64,000 nucleotides of DNA, from contig JADJSV010000002.1 in NCBI GenBank assembly GCA_016711505.1, forward strand, positions 434,001 through 498,000. Direction: 5' to 3'. The translations under genes were made by a program, and so were the position numbers. Origin of the DNA: Bacteroidota bacterium. GTDB lineage: Bacteria; Bacteroidota; Bacteroidia; AKYH767-A; 2013-40CM-41-45. The notes under the pieces are model-generated. The model searched no databases. It saw nothing but the letters and a program-made list of their open reading frames with translations, and had not been told where the DNA came from. This document shows, piece after piece, positions 9,961 to 18,800 of this stretch (position 1 is its first letter; each line of letters starts with the position of its first letter).

Positions 9961-9981
9961 AAAGAAATTTTAGTATATTTG
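9955..9981 (+). promoter_or_regulatory. Candidate promoter upstream of greA
   Basis: TATATTTG at 9974-9981 is a perfect TAnnTTTG -7 box, with TTG at 9955-9957 sixteen bases upstream (slightly short spacing). A transcript from here would run straight into the hairpin at 9991-10016, so the hairpin may attenuate greA as well as end the upstream transcript. Confidence 0.4.
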
Positions 9982-9990
9982 TGCAAATAA

Positions 9991-10022
9991 ACAAGACTCC
10001 CTCACCGGAGTCTTGTTTTTTT
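9991..10022 (+). terminator. Rho-independent terminator after the PorV-like gene
   Basis: A perfect 10-bp stem (ACAAGACTCC at 9991-10000, GGAGTCTTGT at 10007-10016) with a six-base loop is followed by a run of T's. It lies between the PorV-like stop codon (9960) and greA (10059). Confidence 0.85.
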
Positions 10023-10058
10023 ACTTTAAATCAGAATAGAACAATAAAAAACGTTAGT

Positions 10059-10529
10059 ATGTCATTACAATATTTTACAGCTGAAGGATTAAAGAAATTA
10101 CAGGACGAATTAAATCAGCTTAAGACAGTAGAACGTCCAAGTATCTCTAAACAAATTGCAGAAGCGCGCGATAAAGGTGATCTGTCTGAAAATGCCGAAT
10201 ACGATGCAGCCAAAGATGCTCAAGGCTTACTTGAATTGAAAATTTCGAAACTTGAAGAAGTAGTTTCTAATGCACGTATTTTAGATGAAAGCAAAGTAGA
10301 TATTTCACGGGCTTTGGTCTTGTCAAAAGTAAAGATCCGCAATAAAGCAAATAACTCGGAGATGACTTATCTGCTTGTAGCAGAAAACGAAGCCGACCTT
10401 AAACTCGGAAAAATTTCAGTTACCTCTCCGATCGGAAAAGGATTGCTGGGAAAAAAAGTTGGCGAAGTCGCAGAGATCGCTGTACCATCAGGTAAGCTGG
10501 AGTTTGAGATAATCGATATTACCAGATAA
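10059..10529 (+). CDS. greA: Transcription elongation factor GreA
   Basis: 156 aa, close to the family's usual 158. The start is the ATG at 10059 (MSLQYFTAEGLKKLQDELNQL). GreA binds the RNA polymerase secondary channel and stimulates cleavage of backtracked transcripts. The N-terminal coiled coil (residues about 1-75) carries the conserved ARDKGDLSENAEYDAAKDAQ segment, whose acidic tip residues coordinate the catalytic Mg2+. The C-terminal FKBP-like domain follows (LVLSKVKIRNK...PIGKGLLGKKVGEVAEI). The HIT protein gene is 106 bases downstream, a neighbour pair I associate with Bacteroidetes genomes. The leader contains the hairpin at 9991-10016. Confidence 0.97.
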   Translation: MSLQYFTAEGLKKLQDELNQLKTVERPSISKQIAEARDKGDLSENAEYDAAKDAQGLLELKISKLEEVVSNARILDESKVDISRALVLSKVKIRNKANNSEMTYLLVAENEADLKLGKISVTSPIGKGLLGKKVGEVAEIAVPSGKLEFEIIDITR

Positions 10530-10532
10530 TTG

Positions 10533-10617
10533 ATTTCGGATTTCGGATTGGTGTTGGCGCTTAGTTGTGTTCTGTATTCAAGGCTGTGATTTTAATCCGA
10601 AATTCGCATTCCGAAAT
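10533..10617. repeat. Imperfect inverted repeat of ATTTCGG words between greA and the HIT gene
   Basis: ATTTCGGATTTCGGATT at 10533-10549 pairs imperfectly with AATCCGAAATTCGCATTCCGAAAT at 10594-10617. The left arm is two copies of a 7-base word (ATTTCGG). The structure starts three bases after the greA stop codon and resembles the other word-built palindromes at gene junctions in this window. Confidence 0.6.
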
Positions 10618-10635
10618 TTTTTAAATAGAAATCCA

Positions 10636-11031
10636 ATGGCATCAATATTCACTCGTATCATTAGTGGTGAAATTCCTTCCTACAAAATAGCGGAGGACGA
10701 AAACTATTTCGCTTTTCTTGATATTAGTCCTCTTGCAAAGGGGCATACTTTGGTAGTGCCGAAAAAAGAGACCGATTATATTTTTGATATTTCTGCTGAA
10801 GAACATGCAGGTCTATGGAAGTTTGCCCAAAAAGTTGCGAAGGCAATCGGAAAAGCTGTTCCATGCAAAAGAGTAGGAGTTGCAGTCATTGGCTTAGAAG
10901 TCCCTCATGCTCATATCCATCTTATTCCAATGAACAAAGTCAGCGATATGAATTTCGCAAGTCCGAAGCTTTCGTTTTCTGCGGAGGTGATGGAGGAGGT
11001 TGCAATCAGTATAAGATCAGCTATTATTTAG
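10636..11031 (+). CDS. HIT family nucleotide hydrolase/transferase
   Basis: 131 aa starting at the ATG at 10636 (MASIFTRIISGEIPSYKIAED), the standard N-terminus of Hint-type HIT proteins. The histidine triad reads HAHIHLI near residue 95 (VPHAHIHLIPMNK); its central histidine is the nucleophile that forms a nucleotidyl-histidine intermediate. Hint proteins hydrolyse adenosine phosphoramidates and acyl-adenylates in the cytoplasm; the exact substrate here is unknown. Longer in-frame extensions upstream do not match the family. The stop codon is the left boundary of the palindrome at 11031-11102. Confidence 0.95.
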   Translation: MASIFTRIISGEIPSYKIAEDENYFAFLDISPLAKGHTLVVPKKETDYIFDISAEEHAGLWKFAQKVAKAIGKAVPCKRVGVAVIGLEVPHAHIHLIPMNKVSDMNFASPKLSFSAEVMEEVAISIRSAII

Positions 11032-11102
11032 TTCAAAGTTCAAAGTTCAAAGTTAGCTTCGTAGGTGACTACGAAGCCAACTTTGAACTTTGAACTTTGA
11101 AC
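11031..11102. repeat. Palindrome of TTCAAAG heptads between the HIT and ruvC stop codons
   Basis: Two 33-base arms (11031-11063 and 11070-11102) pair with a single mismatch around the loop GGTGAC. Each arm is three 7-base repeats (GTTCAAA) followed by a core containing GCTTCGTA. The left arm begins on the last base of the HIT stop codon and the right arm ends on the first base of the ruvC stop codon, so it fills the whole space between two convergent genes. It could act as a bidirectional terminator. A sequence with the same core is at 20995-21093. Confidence 0.85.
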
Positions 11103-11698
11103 TACTTAGAAACTCTCCCCGGATTAGCCGAAACAAACGCCTTCCAGCTCCCGCCTTTTTTAGCATTCCCTGCGGAGGCAGCTTTTCCCTGAAAATGGTG
11201 ACATACGGCTGCGGCAAGTCCATCAGTGGCGTCAAGGTATTTCGGAGTCTCTTCGTAGCTTAAAAGCGTCTGTAGCATGGCTGCGACCTGTTCTTTGGAG
11301 GAATTGCCATTGCCGGTGATGCTTTGCTTGATCTTCTTGGGCGAATACTCAAAAATCGGTATAGAACGGGACAGTCCGGCTGCCATTGCCACGCCCTGTG
11401 CCCGGCCTAACTTTAACATTGATTGCACATTCTTCCCGAAAAATGGAGCTTCAATGGCCAGCTCATCGGGGTGATATCCATCAATAAGAGTAATCGTTTT
11501 TTCAAAAATGGATCGTAGTTTTAAAAAATGGTCATCCATTTTTTCCAGTGATATGATGCCAAGTGCTACAAGTTTTATCTGCGAACCTGTAACGCTGATA
11601 ATTCCATAACCCATTATATTTGTTCCGGGATCTATACCTAAAATTATTTTTTCCTGCTTTGGCAATTTGATTGTGTACGAATAGTTTTTAGATGCCAA
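11102..11698 (-). CDS. ruvC: Crossover junction endodeoxyribonuclease RuvC
   Basis: 198 aa. RuvC is the dimeric resolvase that nicks Holliday junctions, working with the RuvAB branch-migration motor. The four catalytic carboxylates of the RNase H-like fold are visible: D23 (LGIDPGTNIMGYG), E83 (LAIEAPFFGKN), D156 and D159 (LDATDGLAAAVCHH). The KLGRAQGVAMAA helix and the GNGNSSKEQV segment are also family hallmarks. The N-terminus is about 16 residues longer than usual before the first strand, so translation might start slightly downstream, but no better ATG is evident. The C-terminal tail after residue 165 is basic and variable. Convergent with the HIT gene. Confidence 0.96.
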   Translation of the reverse strand: MASKNYSYTIKLPKQEKIILGIDPGTNIMGYGIISVTGSQIKLVALGIISLEKMDDHFLKLRSIFEKTITLIDGYHPDELAIEAPFFGKNVQSMLKLGRAQGVAMAAGLSRSIPIFEYSPKKIKQSITGNGNSSKEQVAAMLQTLLSYEETPKYLDATDGLAAAVCHHFQGKAASAGNAKKGGSWKAFVSANPGRVSK

Positions 11699-11738
11699 TT
11701 CTCAACAAATACTTTCCTTATACTTGTTGAATTCTTCT

Positions 11739-12725
11739 ATGGAACAAAGAAAGTCAAATATTTCCATTTACGGGTGGCGTGCATTCAAATTACTCATTGC
11801 AGTTATTGCATTCTGGTTTGTTTATAAAAAGATTTCTGAACAAAAGGATTCTGAAGCATATTTCCTGCAATTGAAAGAAGCATTAGGTCAGTCAAATACG
11901 ATGATTTCTTTGATACTCGTATTGATCCTCATGTTCTTCAACTGGCTCACTGAAGCTTTAAAGTGGAAACTCATGATTGCCAGAATTGAAAAGATCTCTC
12001 TTTTCCGGTCGCTGGAAGCGGTGTGTTCGGGTTTAACGATCAGTATTTTTACTCCTAACCGGATCGGAGAATATGCTGGCCGCGTTTTTCACCTGGAGAA
12101 AGCAAATAAAATTCAGGCAACACTTATTACTGTTGTCGAGAATGTAAGTCAGTTGATCGCAACATTGCTGATCGGTTCAATTGCTTCCATTTATTATTTT
12201 TCTGTATTTTCTGAACTGTCTTTCTCATTGAGTTTTCTTTTCATCACGATCCTGCTCACGGTTTCCTTTATTTCATTACTGGGATTTTTCAATATCCGAT
12301 TTCTTGAGAATGTACTTTTAAGATTTCGCTTTTTGAAAAAGTGGCAATCTACATTTCATGTATTGTCTGAATACAGCATGAGCGAACTCCTGAAAGTTTT
12401 TAGTCTTGCTGTTCTGCGTTATTTTATTTTTGTCATGCAATTCTATATCCTCATCCGGATCTATGGCGGCGACACTGCATTCGTGCCTTCTGTAATAATG
12501 ATTGCAATGACCTATCTTGTTATTACGATCGTGCCCAGTATTGCGTTGGTAGAATTTGGTATAAGAGGTGCAGCAGCATCTTATTTTTTTTCCGCGATCA
12601 CTCTGGATATTTTGCCGGTACTGAATGCTGTGTTTTCACTCTGGCTGATAAATCTTGCTATCCCTGCGCTTGCCGGTGCAATTTTTATGCTGAACTTTAG
12701 GATCGGAAAAACGCGATCGGAATGA
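11739..12725 (+). CDS. Flippase-like integral membrane protein (lysylphosphatidylglycerol synthase TM-like family)
   Basis: 328 aa from the ATG at 11739 (MEQRKSNISIYGWRAFKLL); a TTG five codons upstream is less likely. About eight hydrophobic segments are visible. The order matches the YbhN/UPF0104 and MprF N-terminal family: FNWLTEALKWKLM near residue 70, GLTISIFTPNRIGEYAGR near 95-115, and a late SIALVEFGIRGAAASYFF segment. Relatives include lipid flippases and putative polyprenyl-glycan transporters. It overlaps the glycosyltransferase downstream by four bases (ATGA at 12722-12725), implying translational coupling and a joint role in making or moving a lipid-linked glycan. That role is inference from the pairing. 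Confidence 0.85.
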   Translation: MEQRKSNISIYGWRAFKLLIAVIAFWFVYKKISEQKDSEAYFLQLKEALGQSNTMISLILVLILMFFNWLTEALKWKLMIARIEKISLFRSLEAVCSGLTISIFTPNRIGEYAGRVFHLEKANKIQATLITVVENVSQLIATLLIGSIASIYYFSVFSELSFSLSFLFITILLTVSFISLLGFFNIRFLENVLLRFRFLKKWQSTFHVLSEYSMSELLKVFSLAVLRYFIFVMQFYILIRIYGGDTAFVPSVIMIAMTYLVITIVPSIALVEFGIRGAAASYFFSAITLDILPVLNAVFSLWLINLAIPALAGAIFMLNFRIGKTRSE

Positions 12726-13841
12726 TTGTTTCTTTAGTCTTACTGGTAATTACAATAATTTATTCTGCCTTTATTTTCTGGTGTATGAAAGGCTGGAAAA
12801 AAAACGCCGGCCATGGTAAACGATCGAATATCAGTTTGCGAACGATTGATGTCATTATTGCAATCAGAAACGAAGAGCGTACTATTCTTCGTTTGCTCGA
12901 ACAACTTTCTGTACAAAGTTATGTGAAAAGTAATTTTAAAATTGTTGTTGTAGATGATCATTCGACTGACAACAGTGTCGCAATTGTAAATAATTTTTTT
13001 AAGTCTCATTCTGATATCAACGGCATACTATTGAATGCAGAAGGCACAGGAAAAAAAGCTGCAATGGCTCAGGCGATCAGGCAATCGGAAGCAGAATTCA
13101 TTCTCACCACTGATGGTGATTGTATAGTTGGAGAAAACTGGATTCGTTCTATGTGCGAGCCGTTTTCTGATCCTGAAATTTCATTTGTAGCCGGACCTGT
13201 TTTATTGACAGGCGGCAGTGGACTGATTTCAATTCTGCAGCGGATGGAAATGATCGGTCTGACAGGAATTGCAGGAGCTTCAATTTTAAACCATCGTGCA
13301 ATGATGTGCAATGGAGCAAATCTATGTTTTAGAAAAAGTGCGTACGATAAAGTACAGGGCTATACAGGTTCTGCATTTGCATCCGGTGATGATACGCAGT
13401 TGATGCGGAAATTTCATTCGGAGAATCCGAAGCAATTGACTTTTGTAAAATCAGTTTCTGCAATAGTGAAAAGTCATTCAGAACAAAAGCATTGGTTCAT
13501 TCTGGCAGCAACGTCGTCGGTGGGCAACGAAAATTCCGTTTACGCTTTCGTTCTTTACTGTTTTTATTGCTGTTGTTTCGTGGTTTGTTCATGCAGGTTT
13601 GTTAGCAGGATTGATAGCATCTTTTTTCTATCCGAAGCTAAAGTTGATTTTTATTTCAGCCATCCTCATTAAGATTAGTGTAGAATTATTTTTCCTGAAA
13701 AAAGTAGGAAGAGATCTTGGACAGAAAACATTTTCTCCACTTATTATTTTGATCCAGCCGTATTATTGGTTGTATATTACTTTAGTTGGGCTTGCTGTTC
13801 CCTTTGCGACTTATAAGTGGAAAGGGCGGAGGGTGAGATAG
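12722..13841 (+). CDS. Family 2 glycosyltransferase, membrane-bound (frameshifted near 13485)
   Basis: One gene in two frames (12722-13485 and 13485-13841), about 372 aa when joined. It begins with a membrane segment, then a GT-A domain: VIIAIRNEERTILRLLEQL, VVVDDHSTDN, the metal-binding DxD-like TTDGDCIV, and GDDTQLMRKF. After the indel in a short A run, the shifted frame gives SFWQQRRRWATK, a QxxRW motif typical of processive GT2 enzymes, then two or three membrane helices (FFTVFIAVVSWFVHAGLLAG; IILIQPYYWLYITLVGLAV). Recovering QxxRW exactly at the junction shows the gene is real and the break is one inserted or two missing bases. It probably acts on a lipid- or UDP-linked sugar with the upstream flippase-like protein. 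Confidence 0.85.
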
Positions 13842-14164
13842 GATTCAAAGTATTTAAGGTACAATAAAATTCCAAATTCTTTCTCCCGCAGATCCCGCAG
13901 ATGAAGGCGCAGATAAGGGCGCAGATAGTGTTCGTCGAAATTATACCAGGTCGTTTTTCTTGCAATAGCAGTGAATAATTGGAACACAAGATCTGCGATT
14001 TTATCTGCGCCTTCATCTGCGGGATCTGCGGGAAAAAACATACAGTATTTTAATTTCGCAAAGATCTTTATGTCCTTTCTTCGTATTCCGCAGAAAAAAT
14101 TTTCTTCCAAATGGACCAAATGTTGAAACGAACTCAAAGGTTGCTGTAAATTGAATTGGAAGTA
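13842..14164. other. Intergenic region holding a long inverted repeat
   Basis: These 323 bases separate convergent genes. Apart from the 32-bp inverted repeat at 13885-13916/14001-14032 I see no gene; the minus-strand frames here read only the repeat words. Confidence 0.5.
13885..14032. repeat. Perfect 32-bp inverted repeat built from CGCAGAT words
   Basis: Bases 13885-13916 are the exact reverse complement of 14001-14032, separated by 84 bases. Each arm contains CCCGCAGAT twice and GCGCAGAT once, and extra copies of CGCAGAT lie in the loop beside each arm. It lies between convergent genes, like the other word-built palindromes here. Confidence 0.85.
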
Positions 14165-15661
14165 TTATTGAACTAACATTTTAATAACATCACTTTTGCT
14201 TTCATTATAAAGTTTTACAAAATACATCCCTTTTGGATAATTTTCAAGATCAAGATCGTAGGGTAACATTAAATTTTGAATGCTGGCTGATATTTGTCCA
14301 TTTATATTGAAAATATGCAAAGTAACTTTTTCTTTGGCGCTTCCATAAATTATACTTTTTCCGTTCGAAGGATTCGGAACAAGCGTATATGTTCTTTCGT
14401 TTATAGTTTCTTTTATTGATGTTGAACTACATTCATTGCTAAAGATACTTCCCTTTGAACCTGAATACATATAAGTAGAAAAAGGAGGGTATAAAAAATT
14501 ATTACTTCCAGGAAAATTAATAATTGTAAAGACAGAGCTGACACTAGTATGGTGGATGCCAACTGAATCAGGATGGCTATTACAGATTGTGTTACAGGTA
14601 GAATCAATTTTAATTAACATTGTAGATAGATTTAATCCTGTGCCAATAGTACTACTCAATAGAAAAGTGTTGTTGGCACATTCAATCAGATCAGTATAAT
14701 AATAGTTGGGCCAATTAACGCCAGTAAAAGTTGTACAAAATTGAACCTGCCTTGTTGAATCAAGTTTTAAAACTGAAATTGAATCCGAGATTAAAGTCAT
14801 TACTAAAGAACCATCAGATAAAATATCGACATCTGATATTTTATTATTCTGAAAGTAATTTCCATTGATAATGGTTCCATTAGTATCAATTTCAAGTAGA
14901 ACTGAAGGGTCGCTCGATGCTGTTTCTGTTTTTATAAATATTGATGATCCATGAAATCCTATTATTTTATCCAGGTTTTTGCTGGAAAATTCATTTTTCC
15001 AAAGTAAAGTTCCGTCAGCGTCGAGTTTAAGTAAATATGGGCCTTGACTGACAGCATACAGATCACCATTTTGATCTTCTTGTATGTCTCCAACAATTGA
15101 TGACATTAATTCTCTGTTCCAGATGATATTTCCATTCTGATCGAGCTTAATGACTTGGAGGAAATCACGGCCATTGGTTGAACTTATTATTTTATCCGCA
15201 TACAATATAACGAAAGCTGAATCCCTAGTCTGAATTATAGTTGCAAGATTTGCCGAGTATGAGCATCCATAATTTCGTTGTAATGTAATTGCTCCAGTGG
15301 AATCAAGTTTAATAAAAACGACTTCGCTTCCAGCATATGATCCGATTAAAGCACATCCTCCGTCAAATGTTGGGGTCAGTATTTTTGCATTAACTACTGC
15401 AGAGCCGGTTTCAATTCCAAGCTGATCAATCTTTACAGAGAATAATGTATCATCATTCTGGTCGAATTTAATTGCAAACATTGAATATGGATAATTTACT
15501 CCAGTTTTTCCGTAGATAAAATAACTCCCATTATGACCTTTACTGGAACCAGTTAGAATGGTTTTGGCAGAATCAAAATTAAACGTCTTGATAAATGTTT
15601 GTTGTTGTCCACTAGAAAATAGTGCATTAAAAAGCAGGAAAATCAAAAAGATAGTTTTCAT
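14165..15661 (-). CDS. T9SS-exported protein with beta-propeller-like repeats
   Basis: 498 aa. It has a signal peptide (MKTIFLIFLLFNALFSSGQQ) and a C-terminal T9SS type A sorting domain of about 75 residues (YTLVPNPSNGKSIIYGSAKE...LENYPKGMYFVKLYN, ending IKMLVQ). The body repeats short blades of the form 'I-K-L-D-x-x-G-x-I-x-W' (VIKLDQNGNIIWNRE, LLKLDADGTLLWKNE, MLIKIDSTCN), as in delta-60/PQQ-like propeller proteins. It would be secreted and attached to the cell surface. Ligand or function unknown. Convergent with the glycosyltransferase and divergent from dnaE. Confidence 0.85.
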   Translation of the reverse strand: MKTIFLIFLLFNALFSSGQQQTFIKTFNFDSAKTILTGSSKGHNGSYFIYGKTGVNYPYSMFAIKFDQNDDTLFSVKIDQLGIETGSAVVNAKILTPTFDGGCALIGSYAGSEVVFIKLDSTGAITLQRNYGCSYSANLATIIQTRDSAFVILYADKIISSTNGRDFLQVIKLDQNGNIIWNRELMSSIVGDIQEDQNGDLYAVSQGPYLLKLDADGTLLWKNEFSSKNLDKIIGFHGSSIFIKTETASSDPSVLLEIDTNGTIINGNYFQNNKISDVDILSDGSLVMTLISDSISVLKLDSTRQVQFCTTFTGVNWPNYYYTDLIECANNTFLLSSTIGTGLNLSTMLIKIDSTCNTICNSHPDSVGIHHTSVSSVFTIINFPGSNNFLYPPFSTYMYSGSKGSIFSNECSSTSIKETINERTYTLVPNPSNGKSIIYGSAKEKVTLHIFNINGQISASIQNLMLPYDLDLENYPKGMYFVKLYNESKSDVIKMLVQ

Positions 15662-15809
15662 TTTTTTTATAGGTCTATATTGTAAAAAGCCATAAATCTC
15701 AGGAATTCAATTGAGAAATCCAGATGTAAATTAGCTTAAATTGTTGAAAACTCAAGCCGGAAAACCGATTTTAAAATGGCTATCTTTATCTCCCAATTTT
15801 AAATGAAAA

Positions 15810-18800
15810 ATGCCTTCTTTTAGCCATCTCCACGTCCATACACAATTCTCTTTACTGGACGGTGCTGCCGATATTTCTGATCTGTACAAAAAAGCGGTAG
15901 CAGATAAAATGCCCGCTATTGCAATCACTGATCATGGAAACATGTTCGGTGCTTTTAAATTTGTTGCAGAAGCTTCGAAGTTTAATAAAGATGGAACTGT
16001 CATAAAACCAATCGTTGGTTGTGAATTTTATGTTGTAGAAGAACGGCACAAAAGGCAATTTACCAAAGAAGATAAAGACAAGCGTTTTCATCAGTTATTT
16101 CTTGCAAAGAATGCTGAGGGTTATAAGAACCTTGTAAAAATGTGTTCACTCGGATACATTGAAGGTTTGTATGGAAAATATCCGCGGATAGATAAAGAAC
16201 TGGTACTTAAATATCACAAAGGCTTAATAGCAACAACGTGCTGTCTTGGCGCTTCTGTGCCGCAAACAATTTTGAAAAATGGGGAAGCTGCAGGTGAGAA
16301 AGAATTTAAATGGTGGCTTGATCTGTTTGGCGACGATTATTACGTTGAATTACAACGACACGATATTCCTGAACAAAATAAAGTGAACGAAGTGCTTTTG
16401 CGCTTCGCAGAAAAATACAATGTGCATGTGATTGCTTCCAATGATTCGCATTACGTAGATCAGGAAGATTACAATGCACACGACATTTTACTTTGTATCA
16501 ATACCGGTGAAAAGCAAAGCACAGAGAAGCTGAAAGATTTTTCTGATGATGATGGTTTCAGCAAAGGAAAACGATTTGCATTTTACAATGATCAGTTCTA
16601 TTTCAAGACGACTGATGAAATGGGAAAATTGTTTTCGGACATTCCCCAGGCAATTGATAATACCAATCGCATAGTAGACAAGATCGATCCGCTAAAACTG
16701 AAGCAGGATATTCTTCTGCCGCATTTCAAAATACCGGAAGGCTTTACTACACAGGATGAATACTTAAAACATATAACTTATCTCGGAGCAAAAGAGCGAT
16801 ACAAAGACCTCACTCCGGAAATAGAAGAACGGATCAACTTCGAATTGTTTACCATTCAGACAATGGGATTCGCCGGATATTTTATAATCGTTTCTGATTT
16901 CATTCAGGCAGGAAGAGATCTAGGTGTGTTGATCGGTCCGGGTCGTGGTTCAGCAGCAGGTTCAGCAGTTGCATATTGCATTGGGATTACAAACATCGAT
17001 CCGATAAAGTACAATTTACTATTCGAGCGTTTCCTTAATCCGGATCGTAAGAGCATGCCCGATATTGATACTGACTTCGATGATGTCGGTCGTCAGAAGG
17101 TGATAGATTACGTTGTAAACAAGTACGGAAAGAATCAGGTTGCGCAGATCATTACCTATGGTACGATGGCTGCGAAGATGAGTATCAAGGATGTTGCACG
17201 TGTTATGGATCTGCCATTAGCGGAGGCAAATACACTTGCCAAACTTGTACCTGAAAGACCGGGAATAGAATTGAATCGGGTTATCCTCGCACCAATTGAT
17301 GGTGAGAAAAGTCTGAAGACAAAAGAAAATTTAAGCAGTGAAGAAATAGAGGATTGTAAGAAACTCAGAACGATCTATGCAGGAACGGATCTATCTGCAA
17401 AAGTTTTGAAGGAAGCAGTCATTCTTGAAGGCTCTGTCCGGAATACAGGAATTCATGCGGCAGGAATTATCATTGCTCCAATGGATCTTACTGATATTAT
17501 CCCTGTGTCTACATCCAAGGAAACACAGTTACTCATCACTCAGTACGATGGAAAAGTGATCGAAGATGCCGGAGTTATCAAGATGGACTTTCTTGGATTG
17601 AAAACTCTTACCATTATCCGTGATGCATTGATATTGATCGAAGCAAATCACGGAGTAAAAATTGTAATAGATGAAATTCCTCTCGATGATCAGAAAACAT
17701 TAGAATTATATCAGCGTGCAGAAACAAACGGAACATTCCAGTTTGAGTCGGCAGGTATGCAAAAATATTTACGTGAATTAAAAGCCGATAAATTTGAGGA
17801 TCTCATTGCAATGAATGCATTGTATCGTCCGGGTCCGCTTGAATATATTCCGAATTTCATTGCGCGTAAGAATGGAAGAGAAGCTGTAAGCTATGATCTT
17901 CCCGAAATGGAAGAGTATCTGAAAGAAAGCTATGGTATTACAGTATATCAGGAGCAGGTAATGTTGCTTTCGCAAAAACTTGCAGGATTTACAAAAGGTG
18001 ATGCTGATACATTGCGAAAAGCAATGGGTAAAAAACAACTCGACGTCCTGAATAAAATGAAGTCGAAGTTTGTTGAAGGATGTGAAAAAAATGGTCACGA
18101 TAAGAAAGTTTGCGAAAAGATCTGGGTGGATTGGGAAGCGTTTGCATCTTATGCTTTCAATAAATCCCATTCAACTTGTTACGCTTTCGTTGCTTTTCAG
18201 ACTGCATATTTAAAAGCACATTATCCGGCTGAGTACATGGCCTCAGTCCTTACTCACAATTTAAGTAACATCGATAAGATCACATTCTTCATGGAAGAAT
18301 GCAGACGTATGGGTGTTCCTGTACTGGGTCCGGATGTGAATGAAAGTATTTATAATTTCGGCGTAAATAAAAGCGGACAGATTCGTTTCGGATTAGGTGC
18401 GATCAAAGGAGTAGGCGAAGCAGCTGTTCAGTCTATCATCGACGAAAGAGATGCAAATGGTCCTTACAAAAATATTTTCGACTTAGTTCGCAGAGTGAAT
18501 TTGAGAGCGGCAAGCAGAAAAACATTTGAGAACCTTGCTTACGGTGGTGCATTTGATTCATTCACTGAAATGCATCGCGGACATTTCTTTGCAGAAGATA
18601 AAGATTACAATACATTCCTCGAAAGAATTCTCCGCTATGGAAATAGTATTCAGGAGGCAAAAAATTCTTCACAGCACTCATTATTTGGAGAAAGCAGTGG
18701 AGTAGAAATGCCAGAACCGGTTATCCCTAATACAGAAGTATGGCCAAGTCTTGTCCGGTTGAAATTTGAAAAGGAAGTAATTGGATTTTATATTTCCGGA

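Noticed and set aside
15803..15812. Alternative ATG for dnaE at 15803
   Set aside because: It is out of frame with the PHP domain; the ATG at 15810 gives the family N-terminus directly.
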